A stretch of DNA of 13,472 bases from Collinsella sp. (GTDB taxonomy: Bacteria > Actinomycetota > Coriobacteriia > Coriobacteriales > Coriobacteriaceae). This document shows, piece after piece, positions 7,092-13,472 of the stretch (its first letter is position 1; the number at the start of each line of letters is the position of its first letter). The stretch lies in NCBI GenBank assembly GCA_031294825.1, contig JAUMPM010000005.1, positions 1 to 13,472 of the forward strand, given 5' to 3'. A program made the position numbers and the translations under genes. The notes beneath the pieces are model-generated. The model saw only the letters and a program-made list of their open reading frames with translations. It was not told the DNA's origin and ran no database searches.

Positions 7092-8486
7092 CTAATTCAA
7101 GTTGAGATGGACCAAAAGAGCTTCGCGCTCGTTGGGGATGTTGTCTTCGGTCACGGCGTCGAGGGCGGAGTTGAGAAGCTGACCCAGTTCCGGCCCGGGC
7201 TTGACTCCGGCACGGATCAGGTCGCCGCCGTTGATGGCGAGCATCTTGAGCGTATAGGGCTCCCCCGCCTTCAGCAGCTCGTGCGCCATCGCGCGCATCT
7301 CCTCAATCGTCTCAACGTAATAAAAGCACGACGGGGCCTTGCCAAGTGTGTCGGCACGCTTGAGGTCCATGAGCTCGTCCATCAGACGCGGCGTGTCGAC
7401 ACCCTCGCCCGAAAGCGCGCGCATCATATTGAGCAGGCAGGAGCGCTCGGGACGCAGCGGCTTGTCATGATATTTGATGAGCAGGCACACGTCGCGCACC
7501 AGGTCGTGCGAGAGCGCCAGGCGATCCATAATGACGCGCGCCTTCTTGGCGCCAAGCTCGGGATGACCGTAGAAGTGTCCACTGCCGGCGTGATCGACCG
7601 TGAAACACTCGGGCTTGGACACATCGTGCAAAAACGCCGCCCACATCAGGCTCGACGAGGGCGCGACGCCGTCACACAGCGCGAGCTCCCCCGCCACTGT
7701 CAGCACACGGGCGATATGCTCGTAGACGTTAAACGCATGATAGACACTGCGTTGATCAAACCCGCGACCCGCTGCCAACTCGGGCACGGCGGCGCAGATG
7801 AGCTCGGGATAGCGGAGCATCGCGTCTCCCCCATGACCGGTCGAAAGAACGCCCTCGAGCTCAATACCCACACGCTCACGCGCCACGGCATCGAGCAGCG
7901 GCGCGCACTCGGCAAGCGCGTGCTTAGTCTCGGGCTCAATCATAAAGTCCAGGCGGCAGGCAAAGCGCACCGCGCGCAGCATGCGCAGGGCGTCCTCGTT
8001 AAAGCGACGCTTGGGATCGCCGACAGCGCGAATCAGCTTGCGCTCCAAGTCACCCTGGCCGTCGTAGCGGTCGACAAGCCCGCGCTCGGGATGCCAGGCC
8101 ATGGCGTTAACGGTAAAGTCGCGGCGCGCTAAATCGTCCTCAAGCGAGGCAGCACGCTCCACACTCTGGGGATGGCGACCATCGGTGTAAAAACCATCCA
8201 GACGGTACGTGGTGACCTCGATACGCTCGCCATCGGAAATAGCCGTGATTCCGCCAAATTTAATGCCCGACTCCACGACCGCGATACCAGCGGCCTCGAG
8301 CGCCGCCTTGGACTCCTGCCACAGGCCGCTACAGCACATATCAACATCGTGGCTGGGGCATCCCATCAGGGCGTCGCGCACCCAACCGCCAACGTACCAA
8401 GCCTCAAGACCAGCCGCCTCAAGCGCGCGCAGGACACGGATGGAGGCATCGGACGGTTGCGTACCGTTGAGCGAAACATTGCACAT
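7092..8486 (-). CDS. cca: CCA-adding tRNA nucleotidyltransferase
   Basis: This 464-residue enzyme adds or repairs the CCA end of tRNAs, using CTP and ATP, in the cytoplasm. The nucleotidyltransferase head shows YVGGWVRDALMG (about 31-42) and the metal-binding pair in HDVDM (Asp 47 and 49). The RRDFTVNAMA motif (121-130) and the RRFNEDALRMLRAVRF stretch of class II enzymes follow. An HD-type domain comes next, with YEHI (His 257) and FLHDVSK (His 287, Asp 288), then a C-terminal helical part. The HD domain appears complete. I chose the ATG at 8486 because AGGAGG lies 8 bases upstream; a GTG at 8504 falls before that site. Its neighbours here are tRNA genes that already encode CCA, so for those the role would be repair. 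The terminator of the kinase gene upstream separates it from the PTS block. Confidence 0.96.
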   Translation of the reverse strand: MCNVSLNGTQPSDASIRVLRALEAAGLEAWYVGGWVRDALMGCPSHDVDMCCSGLWQESKAALEAAGIAVVESGIKFGGITAISDGERIEVTTYRLDGFYTDGRHPQSVERAASLEDDLARRDFTVNAMAWHPERGLVDRYDGQGDLERKLIRAVGDPKRRFNEDALRMLRAVRFACRLDFMIEPETKHALAECAPLLDAVARERVGIELEGVLSTGHGGDAMLRYPELICAAVPELAAGRGFDQRSVYHAFNVYEHIARVLTVAGELALCDGVAPSSSLMWAAFLHDVSKPECFTVDHAGSGHFYGHPELGAKKARVIMDRLALSHDLVRDVCLLIKYHDKPLRPERSCLLNMMRALSGEGVDTPRLMDELMDLKRADTLGKAPSCFYYVETIEEMRAMAHELLKAGEPYTLKMLAINGGDLIRAGVKPGPELGQLLNSALDAVTEDNIPNEREALLVHLNLN

Positions 8487-8622
8487 GCCTATGGCCTCCT
8501 GCACTTGCGAGCGTTAATCGATGGTTCTAAAGAAGTCTAACAAGAAACAAGAAAGCGCGCACACGCAATCGCGCCGTCGATTCGATAAAACGAGAAAGCA
8601 GACGCCACATACGTCCAGCGCA

Positions 8623-8658
8623 CAAAAAACACCCGCCTCGGAGATCCAAAGCGGGTGT
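8623..8658 (-). terminator. Rho-independent terminator after the first kinase gene
   Basis: On the minus strand ACACCCGC (8658-8651) pairs with GCGGGTGT (8636-8629) over a 14-base loop and runs straight into a T tract (to 8624). It lies 23 bases past the kinase stop and isolates this gene from the CCA-transferase downstream. Confidence 0.88.
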
Positions 8659-8681
8659 TCTGCAACGATTTTTCGATGCGG

Positions 8682-9614
8682 CTAGCAGACCTGACGAACC
8701 TCGATGTGCTTCTTGTATTCGTCCACCTTGGCAAAGTCGCCCAGGCCCGGGCACTCGACCACGTTGGCGCCAGTGGCCATCGAAAGGCGCAGGGCGTCCT
8801 CGACGCGCTCGGGGGCGTCGTGCCACACGGACAGGAAGGCAGCGAGCGAGGAATCGCCGGCGCAGACGGTCGACAGCAGCTTGACGTCGAAGGTGCGGTT
8901 GGCAAACCAGATATGCTCGCCGTTGGAGAAGTACGCACCGGCGCCACCGAGGGTCAGCAGCACGTTCTTGGCGCCCTTGGCGTGCAGCTCGGCCATCGCG
9001 CCCTTGACGGACTCGTCGTCGCCACCGCTCACCTTAATGCCAAAGATGTCGAGCAGCTCATCGTCATTGGGCTTGATCAGCAGCGGCTCCATGGCAATGA
9101 GGTCTGCCAGCTGATGGCTCGAGATGTCGAGGACGAACTCGGCCCCCTTGGCCTTGACGCGGCGCAGGACCTCGGCCAAGAAGCCCTCGGAAGTGTTGGG
9201 AGGCAGCGAGCCGCTGATGACTAGGCAGGTCATGTCATCGAGCGAATCGATGAGCTCAAACATCTCCTGCTCGTTGGCCTCGTTGATGGCGGCACCGGCG
9301 TTGACCATGTTGTACTCGGTGTCGGGGCCGGCGTTGAGGAACACATTGACGCGCGTAATGCCGTCGGTCCACACGGGCTTGACGGGCACGCCCAGGGCCT
9401 CGGCGCCCTTAACGATAAACTCGCCCGAGAAACCGGCGAAAAAGCCCAAGATCGTGGTGTCGACGCCGTAGTGGTCAAGCGTAAACGAGACGTTGAGGCC
9501 CTTGCCGTTGGGCGTGTAGACGGCGTTGCGGGTACGCGTGACGGTGTTGGCAGCAAGACCGTCGCAGGCGATGTTGTAGTCAATGGCGGGATTTGCAGTG
9601 AGCGTGTAAATCAT
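8682..9614 (-). CDS. 1-phosphofructokinase-like PfkB-family sugar kinase, monocistronic copy
   Basis: This 310-residue protein is a PfkB-family kinase of the 1-phosphofructokinase / tagatose-6-phosphate kinase branch, expected to phosphorylate a sugar phosphate with ATP to a bisphosphate for glycolysis. It has LTANPAIDY at the start, NGKGLNVSF (36-44), LVISGSLPP (131-139), LIKPNDDEL (179-187), and the catalytic-base motif CAGD at 251-254 (Asp 254). The canonical motifs would be GGKG and GAGD. Length is normal. The ATG at 9614 has AAAGGAA 5 bases upstream; a GTG at 9629 lies before that site. It has its own promoter-like region and terminator, so it is monocistronic, with a paralogue just upstream. 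Fructose 1-phosphate is the likeliest substrate given the PTS neighbours, but tagatose 6-phosphate is not excluded. Confidence 0.9.
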   Translation of the reverse strand: MIYTLTANPAIDYNIACDGLAANTVTRTRNAVYTPNGKGLNVSFTLDHYGVDTTILGFFAGFSGEFIVKGAEALGVPVKPVWTDGITRVNVFLNAGPDTEYNMVNAGAAINEANEQEMFELIDSLDDMTCLVISGSLPPNTSEGFLAEVLRRVKAKGAEFVLDISSHQLADLIAMEPLLIKPNDDELLDIFGIKVSGGDDESVKGAMAELHAKGAKNVLLTLGGAGAYFSNGEHIWFANRTFDVKLLSTVCAGDSSLAAFLSVWHDAPERVEDALRLSMATGANVVECPGLGDFAKVDEYKKHIEVRQVC

Positions 9615-9648
9615 GAATGTTCCTTTCACGAAGCAACGTGTTAATGAA

Positions 9649-9677
9649 AGTATATTCCACGCATCGGTAAAAGGCTA
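9649..9677 (-). promoter_or_regulatory. Possible promoter of the monocistronic kinase
   Basis: On the minus strand TATACT (9654-9649) lies 34 bases before the kinase start, with a poor -35 match, TAGCCT, 17 bases further upstream. The -10 box is good and the terminator of the upstream kinase lies just behind it, so a separate start is needed here; the exact -35 is unsure. Confidence 0.5.
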
Positions 9678-9742
9678 GGACAACTCGGTGAACGGTGTGG
9701 AAGCGATGAAGTACGGCGGAACACCTCTCCCCCGTGGCGGAA

Positions 9743-9774
9743 CAAAAAGGCGCCCCAGCCGAAACCGGGGCGCC
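9743..9774 (-). terminator. Rho-independent terminator ending the ptsH-ptsI-kinase transcript
   Basis: On the minus strand GGCGCCCC (9774-9767) pairs perfectly with GGGGCGCC (9756-9749) across a 10-base loop, followed by TTTTTG. It begins 29 bases past the second kinase stop, and it is the strongest terminator in the window. Confidence 0.92.
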
Positions 9775-9802
9775 ACATGCGCACGAATATGTCGCGTTTC
9801 GA

Positions 9803-10735
9803 TTACTGACGATCGAGCTTGCGGACAGCAACGCGCTTGCTGTACTCGTCGACGTGACCGAAGTCGCCGATGCCGACGGACTCGGCAACGTTGGCGCCGG
9901 TGGCCATAGCGAGCTTCATGGCCTCCTCGACGTTGTCGCGATCCCTGTACCACTTGTGCAGGAACGCAGCGAGGGTGCAGTCGCCGGCGCAGACGGAAGA
10001 AACCAGCTTGATGTTGAACTCACGCTTGGCGTACCAGATGTCCTCGCCGTTGGAGAAGTAAGCGTCGCCGCGGCTACCACGGGTGAGCAGCACGTTCTGA
10101 ACGCCAGCGTCGTGAGCCATCTTCATGGCAACGCGGACCTCGTCGTCGGTGTCGACCGGCACGCCGAAGATGGCCTTCATCTCGTGATGGTTCGGCTTGA
10201 TGAGCAGCGGCTTCTTGTGAGCGAGCTCCTTGAGCTTGTCGGAGGACAGGTCCAGGACGACGTCGGCGCCACGAGCCTGAGCGTGCTCCATGACCTGAGC
10301 CAGGAAGTCGGGCGTAGCTTTGGGAGGCACGGAGCCGGAAACGATCAGGCACTCGAGATCGCCCGCGGTGTCCAGGATGTTGTAGAGCTCCTCCTGGTGC
10401 TGCGGCGTGATCGGAGCGCCCGGGTTCAGGATGCCGTACTCGTGCTGGCCATCGTTGACGTAGGTGTTAATGCGCGTGATACCGTCGGTCCAGACCGGGC
10501 GGCAGAGGCAACCCAGGTTCATGACCTCCTCGACGATGAACTTGCCCGTGAAGCCAGCAAAGAAGCCGAGTGCGACGGTGTCAACGCCCATCTTCTTAAA
10601 GGCGAAGGACACGTCAAGGCCCTTGCCGTTAGCCGTGTAGCTGGCCGAGCCGGTGCGGACGTTCTCATCGGGCTCGAGCGGAGAGCTCGAAACCGTCATG
10701 TCGACAGCCGGGTTAGCGGTTAGCGTGTAGAACAT
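9803..10735 (-). CDS. 1-phosphofructokinase-like PfkB-family sugar kinase, PTS-linked copy
   Basis: This 310-residue paralogue of the neighbouring kinase is about half identical to it by eye. The same landmarks appear: LTANPAVDM, NGKGLDVSF (36-44), CLIVSGSVPP, LLIKPNHHEM, and CAGD at 249-252 (Asp 252) in SSVCAGDCTLAAF. The glycines expected at the first positions of GGKG and GAGD are Asn and Cys here, as in the other copy. The ATG at 10735 has AGGGGG 8 bases upstream. It follows ptsI by 74 bases with no promoter I can see but with a strong hairpin, and it ends at a clear terminator, so it is likely the last gene of the ptsH-ptsI transcript. It would phosphorylate the sugar phosphate delivered by the PTS; fructose 1-phosphate is the best guess. 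Confidence 0.9.
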   Translation of the reverse strand: MFYTLTANPAVDMTVSSSPLEPDENVRTGSASYTANGKGLDVSFAFKKMGVDTVALGFFAGFTGKFIVEEVMNLGCLCRPVWTDGITRINTYVNDGQHEYGILNPGAPITPQHQEELYNILDTAGDLECLIVSGSVPPKATPDFLAQVMEHAQARGADVVLDLSSDKLKELAHKKPLLIKPNHHEMKAIFGVPVDTDDEVRVAMKMAHDAGVQNVLLTRGSRGDAYFSNGEDIWYAKREFNIKLVSSVCAGDCTLAAFLHKWYRDRDNVEEAMKLAMATGANVAESVGIGDFGHVDEYSKRVAVRKLDRQ

Positions 10736-10762
10736 TTACAGTACCCCCTGTATATGTGAGGG

Positions 10763-10792
10763 CCGCGTGGCCGGCCCATTCCAACCACGCGG
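10763..10792 (-). other. Intercistronic hairpin between ptsI and the kinase
   Basis: CCGCGTGG and CCACGCGG form a perfect 8-base stem (10792-10785 with 10770-10763 on the minus strand) over a 14-base loop that has its own GGCCGG palindrome. No T run follows, so it is not a standard terminator. It could protect or trim the mRNA, or set the ratio of ptsI to kinase. Confidence 0.55.
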
Positions 10793-10809
10793 TTACCTCT
10801 GATACCAAA

Positions 10810-12513
10810 TTAGCGAGCTGCGGACTCGAGCAGTGCCTTGACCTCGGCTGCGGTGTTGCAGGCGAGCGCCTTCTCGGCGAGCTCGTCGCACTCGGCCTTG
10901 GTCCACTGGCTGATGGTCTTGCGGGCGCGCAGGATCGAAGGAGCGCTCATCGAGAACTCCTCCAGGCCCCAGCTGATCAGCAGCGGCTCGAGCAGCGGAT
11001 CGGCAGCGGCCTCGCCGCACATACCGACCATGATGCCGGCCTTCACGCCGCTCTCGATGATGTTCTTGAGCGAGCGGAGCACGGCGGGATAGTAAACCTG
11101 GTACAGGTTGGAGATGGTGTCGTTACCACGGTCGGCGCACATGGTGTAGCCGATCAGGTCGTTGGTGCCGATGGAGAAGAAGTCGGCGACCTCGGCAAGA
11201 CGGTCTGCGAGCAGCGAAGCGGCGGGCGTCTCGACCATGATGCCGACCTCGATGTTCTCGTTGAACTTGCGACCCTCTTCGGTCAGCTCGGCCTTGCACT
11301 GCTCGACGAGCTCCTTGACAGCCAAGACCTCCTCGACGCAGGTGACGAGCGGGATCATGATCTTGACGTCACCGAAGGCGCTAGCGCGCAGCAGAGCGCG
11401 GAGCTGGACCTTGTACTGGTCGGGATTGGCCAGGCAGTAACGCACGGCGCGGAAGCCCATGAAGGGGTTGTCTTCCTTGACCATATGCAGATACGGAATC
11501 TCCTTGTCGCCACCCACATCGAGCGTGCGGATGATGACCGGAGCATCCTTGAGCGCGCTGGCGACCTTACGGTAGGCGTTGAACTGCTCCTCCTCGGAAG
11601 GAAGCTCAGCAGAGTCCATGAACAGGAACTCGGAGCGGAACAGACCGATGGCCTCGGCGTCGTGATCGAGCGCGTTGGGCACGTCATCGGGGTTACCGAT
11701 GTTGCAGGCGATGATCTTCTTGATGCCATCGGCAGTCACGGACGGCTTGCCACGGAAGGCCTCGAGGGCCGCCTTCTCGGCAGCGAAGGCCTCGGCCTTG
11801 GCGGTATAGGCAGCGAGCGTCTCCTCGTCGGGATCGGCCTCGACGATACCCTTGCCACCGTCGACGACAACGGTCATACCGTTGCGCAGCGCGGTGCAGC
11901 TGTTGGAAACCGAAAGGACAGCCGGGATCTCGAGGGCGCGCGCGATGATCGCGGAGTGCGACGTGCGGCCACCGGTCTCGGTGACGATACCGGCAACATG
12001 GGCCTTATCGATCGTGGCGGTCATGGACGGCGTGAGGTCATGCACGACAACGACGGTATTCTCGGGCAGGACGGAGAGGTCGACGACCTCCTTGCCCAGC
12101 AGCTCGGCCAGAATACCGGTGCGGATGTCGGCGATGTCGGCCGCGCGCAGACGGAACATCTCGTCGTCCATGGACAGGAACATGTTCTCGAACATGGTCG
12201 AGGTGTCCATGAGCGCCTGCTCGGCGCAGGTGCCGCCGTCAATGGCGGCGTTAATGGCGTCGGTCATGCCCGGGTCCTGAGCCAGGACAATGTGTCCGCT
12301 CATGATCTCGGCCTCGGCCTCGCCCACCGTCTCCTTCATGTGGTCGGCCTGAGCCTGGGTCTTCTCGCAGAAGACCGAAAGAGCGGACTGATAGCGCTCC
12401 TTCTCTGCTGCCGAATCAGCAACCTCGTGCGGCTCAAACGTCAAGTCGGGATCGACGGCGACCATGACGGTGCCGATACCGATGCCCTCGGAAGCGTTGA
12501 CTCCCTGATACAT
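10810..12513 (-). CDS. ptsI: PTS Enzyme I (phosphoenolpyruvate-protein phosphotransferase)
   Basis: This 567-residue cytoplasmic enzyme takes phosphate from PEP and passes it to HPr, the first step for all PTS sugars. The phosphohistidine signature GGRTSHSAIIARALEIPAV places the active His at 186. The PEP barrel follows with GLFRSEFLFM (about 290-299), RTLDVGGDK (329-337), DFFSIGTNDL (444-453) with YTMCADRGND soon after, and the catalytic Cys 499 in MCGEAAAD, then GLEEFSMSA. All expected catalytic residues are present and the length is typical. I chose the ATG at 12513 because AGAGG lies 7 bases upstream; an ATG at 12519 is too close to it. It lies 133 bases after ptsH with a hairpin between, and 74 bases before a kinase gene on the same strand. 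Confidence 0.97.
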   Translation of the reverse strand: MYQGVNASEGIGIGTVMVAVDPDLTFEPHEVADSAAEKERYQSALSVFCEKTQAQADHMKETVGEAEAEIMSGHIVLAQDPGMTDAINAAIDGGTCAEQALMDTSTMFENMFLSMDDEMFRLRAADIADIRTGILAELLGKEVVDLSVLPENTVVVVHDLTPSMTATIDKAHVAGIVTETGGRTSHSAIIARALEIPAVLSVSNSCTALRNGMTVVVDGGKGIVEADPDEETLAAYTAKAEAFAAEKAALEAFRGKPSVTADGIKKIIACNIGNPDDVPNALDHDAEAIGLFRSEFLFMDSAELPSEEEQFNAYRKVASALKDAPVIIRTLDVGGDKEIPYLHMVKEDNPFMGFRAVRYCLANPDQYKVQLRALLRASAFGDVKIMIPLVTCVEEVLAVKELVEQCKAELTEEGRKFNENIEVGIMVETPAASLLADRLAEVADFFSIGTNDLIGYTMCADRGNDTISNLYQVYYPAVLRSLKNIIESGVKAGIMVGMCGEAAADPLLEPLLISWGLEEFSMSAPSILRARKTISQWTKAECDELAEKALACNTAAEVKALLESAAR

Positions 12514-12563
12514 TCCCATTCCTCTCTCCGTGTCATGTGATAAAGCGTTTTGCCATATCCATG

Positions 12564-12601
12564 ACAAAAGAGCGCAGCTACCTTACAACAGGTCACTGCG
12601 C
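12564..12601 (-). terminator. Possible partial terminator between ptsH and ptsI
   Basis: On the minus strand GCGCAG (12601-12596) pairs with CTGCGC (12577-12572), with a further imperfect inner stem TGACC/GGTAG around TGTTGTAA, followed by TCTTTTG. The T run is short and broken, so read-through into ptsI is plausible; this would make more HPr than Enzyme I. Confidence 0.6.
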
Positions 12602-12646
12602 CCCCAAATATGAACTTAGTTGTTCAACATGCGACCCGTTTGAGTT

Positions 12647-12910
12647 CTACTCGCCAAGACCGCTCTTGATGAGCTCGATGGCAGCAGCCAGAGCCTCGGC
12701 CTCGTCAGCGCCGTCGCACTTGACCTCGACCTCGGTGCCGCAGGGAATACCAGCAGCCATGAGGGCCATCGGGGACTTGCCGTTGACCTCCTTCTCGGGG
12801 GTGACGACCGTCACGTCACAGGCGTACTTGCCCATGGTGGAGGCGAACAGACCAGCCGGACGCATGTGCAGACCCTGAGGATTAACGAGGGTAGCCTTCT
12901 CAGAAACCAT
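12647..12910 (-). CDS. ptsH: PTS phosphocarrier protein HPr
   Basis: This 87-residue protein shuttles phosphate from Enzyme I to the sugar-specific EII proteins. The active-site motif NPQGLHMRPAG puts His at residue 15, the canonical position, and the regulatory-site motif VNGKSPMALM puts Ser at 46. The residue after Ser 46 is Pro, where low-GC Gram-positive HPr has Ile; the Ser is the HPr kinase target in Firmicutes, but no such kinase is in this window. Length is exactly that of the family. AAAGGAGT lies 7 bases upstream of the ATG. It is the first gene of the minus-strand PTS transcript; an AT-rich stretch about 60-100 bases upstream (for example TAATATAAAC) is a likely promoter zone, but I cannot fix the boxes. 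Confidence 0.97.
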   Translation of the reverse strand: MVSEKATLVNPQGLHMRPAGLFASTMGKYACDVTVVTPEKEVNGKSPMALMAAGIPCGTEVEVKCDGADEAEALAAAIELIKSGLGE

Positions 12911-13045
12911 AGTTGACTCCTTTTTTGTGTTTAACCCCTGTCATGCATGTGGCAGGAGTCAGATTCACGACGTTGTTTATATTAACTCACATCAAACGGT
13001 TTTTCATTATGTTTCAGACGAATTATTGGACAGATGTGTTTGTCG

Positions 13046-13206
13046 TCCGCTTGCTCGCCCACAGGGGCCCGTGCGCGGCCTGTGAGATTTCCTGCTCTAC
13101 AGTCCTGCTCGCACGAAGAGCACATTAAGTGCTCTTCGGCTCGTTCGGAACTCGCGATAAATCTCAAAGGCCGCGCACGGGCCCCTGTGGGCGAGCAGGC
13201 TGCGGA
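13046..13206. repeat. Long nested inverted repeat
   Basis: Arms 13050-13090 and 13159-13199 are 41 bases each and match with only two mismatches; a further TCCGC (13046-13050) and GCGGA (13202-13206) extend the symmetry with a small offset. The central 68 bases contain palindromic copy B, so a single strand would fold into a hairpin within a hairpin. No T run follows either side and no gene lies inside, so it looks more like a small non-autonomous mobile element or foldback repeat than a terminator. Confidence 0.8.
13101..13152 (+). repeat. Palindromic repeat, copy B
   Basis: Bases 13114-13123 pair perfectly with 13129-13138 (CGAAGAGCAC with GTGCTCTTCG) over the 5-base loop ATTAA. A partly paired outer stem (13110-13113 with 13144-13147) leaves a one-sided bulge, as in copy A at 3231-3283. 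The flanks AGTCCTG and CGGAACT are shared with copy A. Confidence 0.75.
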
Positions 13207-13328
13207 AACCCAGTAGGTCCAAAGTAATATCGTGCGAACGGAATTCTGGCTGATGAACTGTTCGCGACAAAGGCTCGATAGGTAGCCCCCTCTATACCCT
13301 TTTATAGGTTGCGGTGAAATAGGGACTG

Positions 13329-13472
13329 AATGGGGGTGCGGACAGAAAGTTGGACCGCGGGGCGGTCCGGACTGGAGGTTCGCATGTACAGCAGGGAGAA
13401 GGTCGAGCTCTTCCTCCTGGCGACGGAGGACGGCATGGGGCCGACCGCCGCCGCGAAGTTCGCGGGGGTCTC
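13329..13472 (+). mobile_element. Left end of an IS3-type insertion sequence, cut by the window edge
   Basis: A TG-initiated, G-rich end (about 13329-13350, GGGGGTGCGGACAGAAAGTT) is followed by a 7-base hairpin (13352-13358 with 13362-13368), a GGAGG ribosome site and a transposase start. This fits the left terminus of an IS3-family element. The exact first base cannot be set without the right end, and no target duplication can be checked. Confidence 0.55.
13384..13472 (+). CDS. IS3-family transposase OrfA, N-terminal part (cut at window end)
   Basis: Twenty-nine codons are visible, starting MYSREKVELFLLATEDG and continuing with GPTAAAKFAGV. This is the start of an OrfA-type helix-turn-helix protein, which binds the IS ends and in intact elements is fused to the OrfB catalytic protein by frameshifting. 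GGAGG at 13374-13378 lies 5 bases before the ATG. The frame is open to the edge, so I cannot tell whether the element is intact. The remnant at 4508-4600 may be from the same family. Confidence 0.68.
   Translation, partial: MYSREKVELFLLATEDGMGPTAAAKFAGV

Larger units (their letters stand above)
12911..13383. other. Gene-free stretch between ptsH and the right-edge IS
   Basis: These 473 bases hold no credible gene. They contain the upstream region of ptsH (12911 to about 13020, AT-rich), the long nested inverted repeat (13046-13206), about 120 unremarkable bases, and the left end of the insertion sequence (from about 13329). Two small frames here encode GRARAPVGEQA on opposite strands, which is simply the inverted repeat read both ways. 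Confidence 0.7.

Noticed and set aside
7107..8132. A 341-codon open frame on the plus strand, antisense to the CCA-transferase gene
   Set aside because: The real enzyme is unambiguous on the other strand; this frame has no recognisable domain.
9734..10723. A 329-codon open frame on the plus strand, antisense to the PTS-linked kinase
   Set aside because: It is a shadow of the kinase gene and even crosses the terminator; no ribosome site or motif supports it.
10756..12540. A 594-codon open frame on the plus strand, antisense to ptsI
   Set aside because: ptsI has full catalytic motifs in the opposite strand; this frame has only repetitive Asp/Gly/Leu-rich sequence from complementing conserved codons.
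13046..13206. Possible CRISPR-like repeat array
   Set aside because: There are only two repeat arms, in inverted orientation, with no regular spacers and no cas gene in the window.
12982..13216. Two short opposing frames sharing GRARAPVGEQA
   Set aside because: The shared peptide results from reading the two arms of the inverted repeat on opposite strands; neither has a convincing start.

Overview
The window most likely comes from a Coriobacteriia-type gut actinobacterium, with Collinsella or a close relative as my best guess. The evidence is a GC content near 60 percent, strong AGGAGG-like ribosome binding sites, the style of the ptsH, ptsI and 1-phosphofructokinase proteins, and IS3-type transposase sequence. 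No marker fixes the species. The window is a patchwork: a plus-strand metal-complex uptake operon (1-4490), a transposase scar (about 4508-4600), a minus-strand housekeeping and sugar-PTS block (4603-12910), then a non-coding stretch with a large inverted repeat and the start of a new insertion sequence (12911-13472).

Region 1 (19-4490, plus strand) is a tightly packed operon with gaps of 0 to 4 bases. It encodes a small lipoprotein, a substrate-binding lipoprotein, a FecCD-type permease and a FecE-type ATPase. Together they form an ABC importer for iron-siderophore, heme or a corrinoid; the cargo cannot be read from sequence. The small lipoprotein and the N-terminus of the binding protein seem to share one beta-rich domain. 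The ATPase carries an extra C-terminal domain, and its N-terminal extension is encoded partly by a palindromic repeat that has a cousin at 13101-13152.

Region 2 (4508-6964) holds the end of a decayed IS3-family transposase, a TetR-type regulator with a candidate operator upstream, a multi-pass flippase-like membrane protein, and two identical tandem tRNA-Glu(CTC) genes with a promoter and a terminator. Region 3 (7092-8486) is the CCA-adding tRNA nucleotidyltransferase.

Region 4 (8682-12910, minus strand) is sugar phosphotransferase machinery. HPr (ptsH) is followed by Enzyme I (ptsI) and a 1-phosphofructokinase-like kinase, and then, after a terminator and a separate promoter, by a second paralogous kinase. 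HPr and Enzyme I pass phosphate from PEP to sugar permeases, and the kinases would turn an imported sugar monophosphate into a bisphosphate for glycolysis. No sugar-specific EII permease is in the window. Hairpins between ptsH and ptsI and between ptsI and the kinase may set unequal expression.

Region 5 (12911-13472) contains a roughly 160-base nested inverted repeat and, at the right edge, the left end and first 29 codons of an IS3-type transposase OrfA. I found no CRISPR array and no obvious defence or other novel multi-gene system. The least explained items are the palindromic repeat family, the paired lipoprotein domain and the paired variant kinases.
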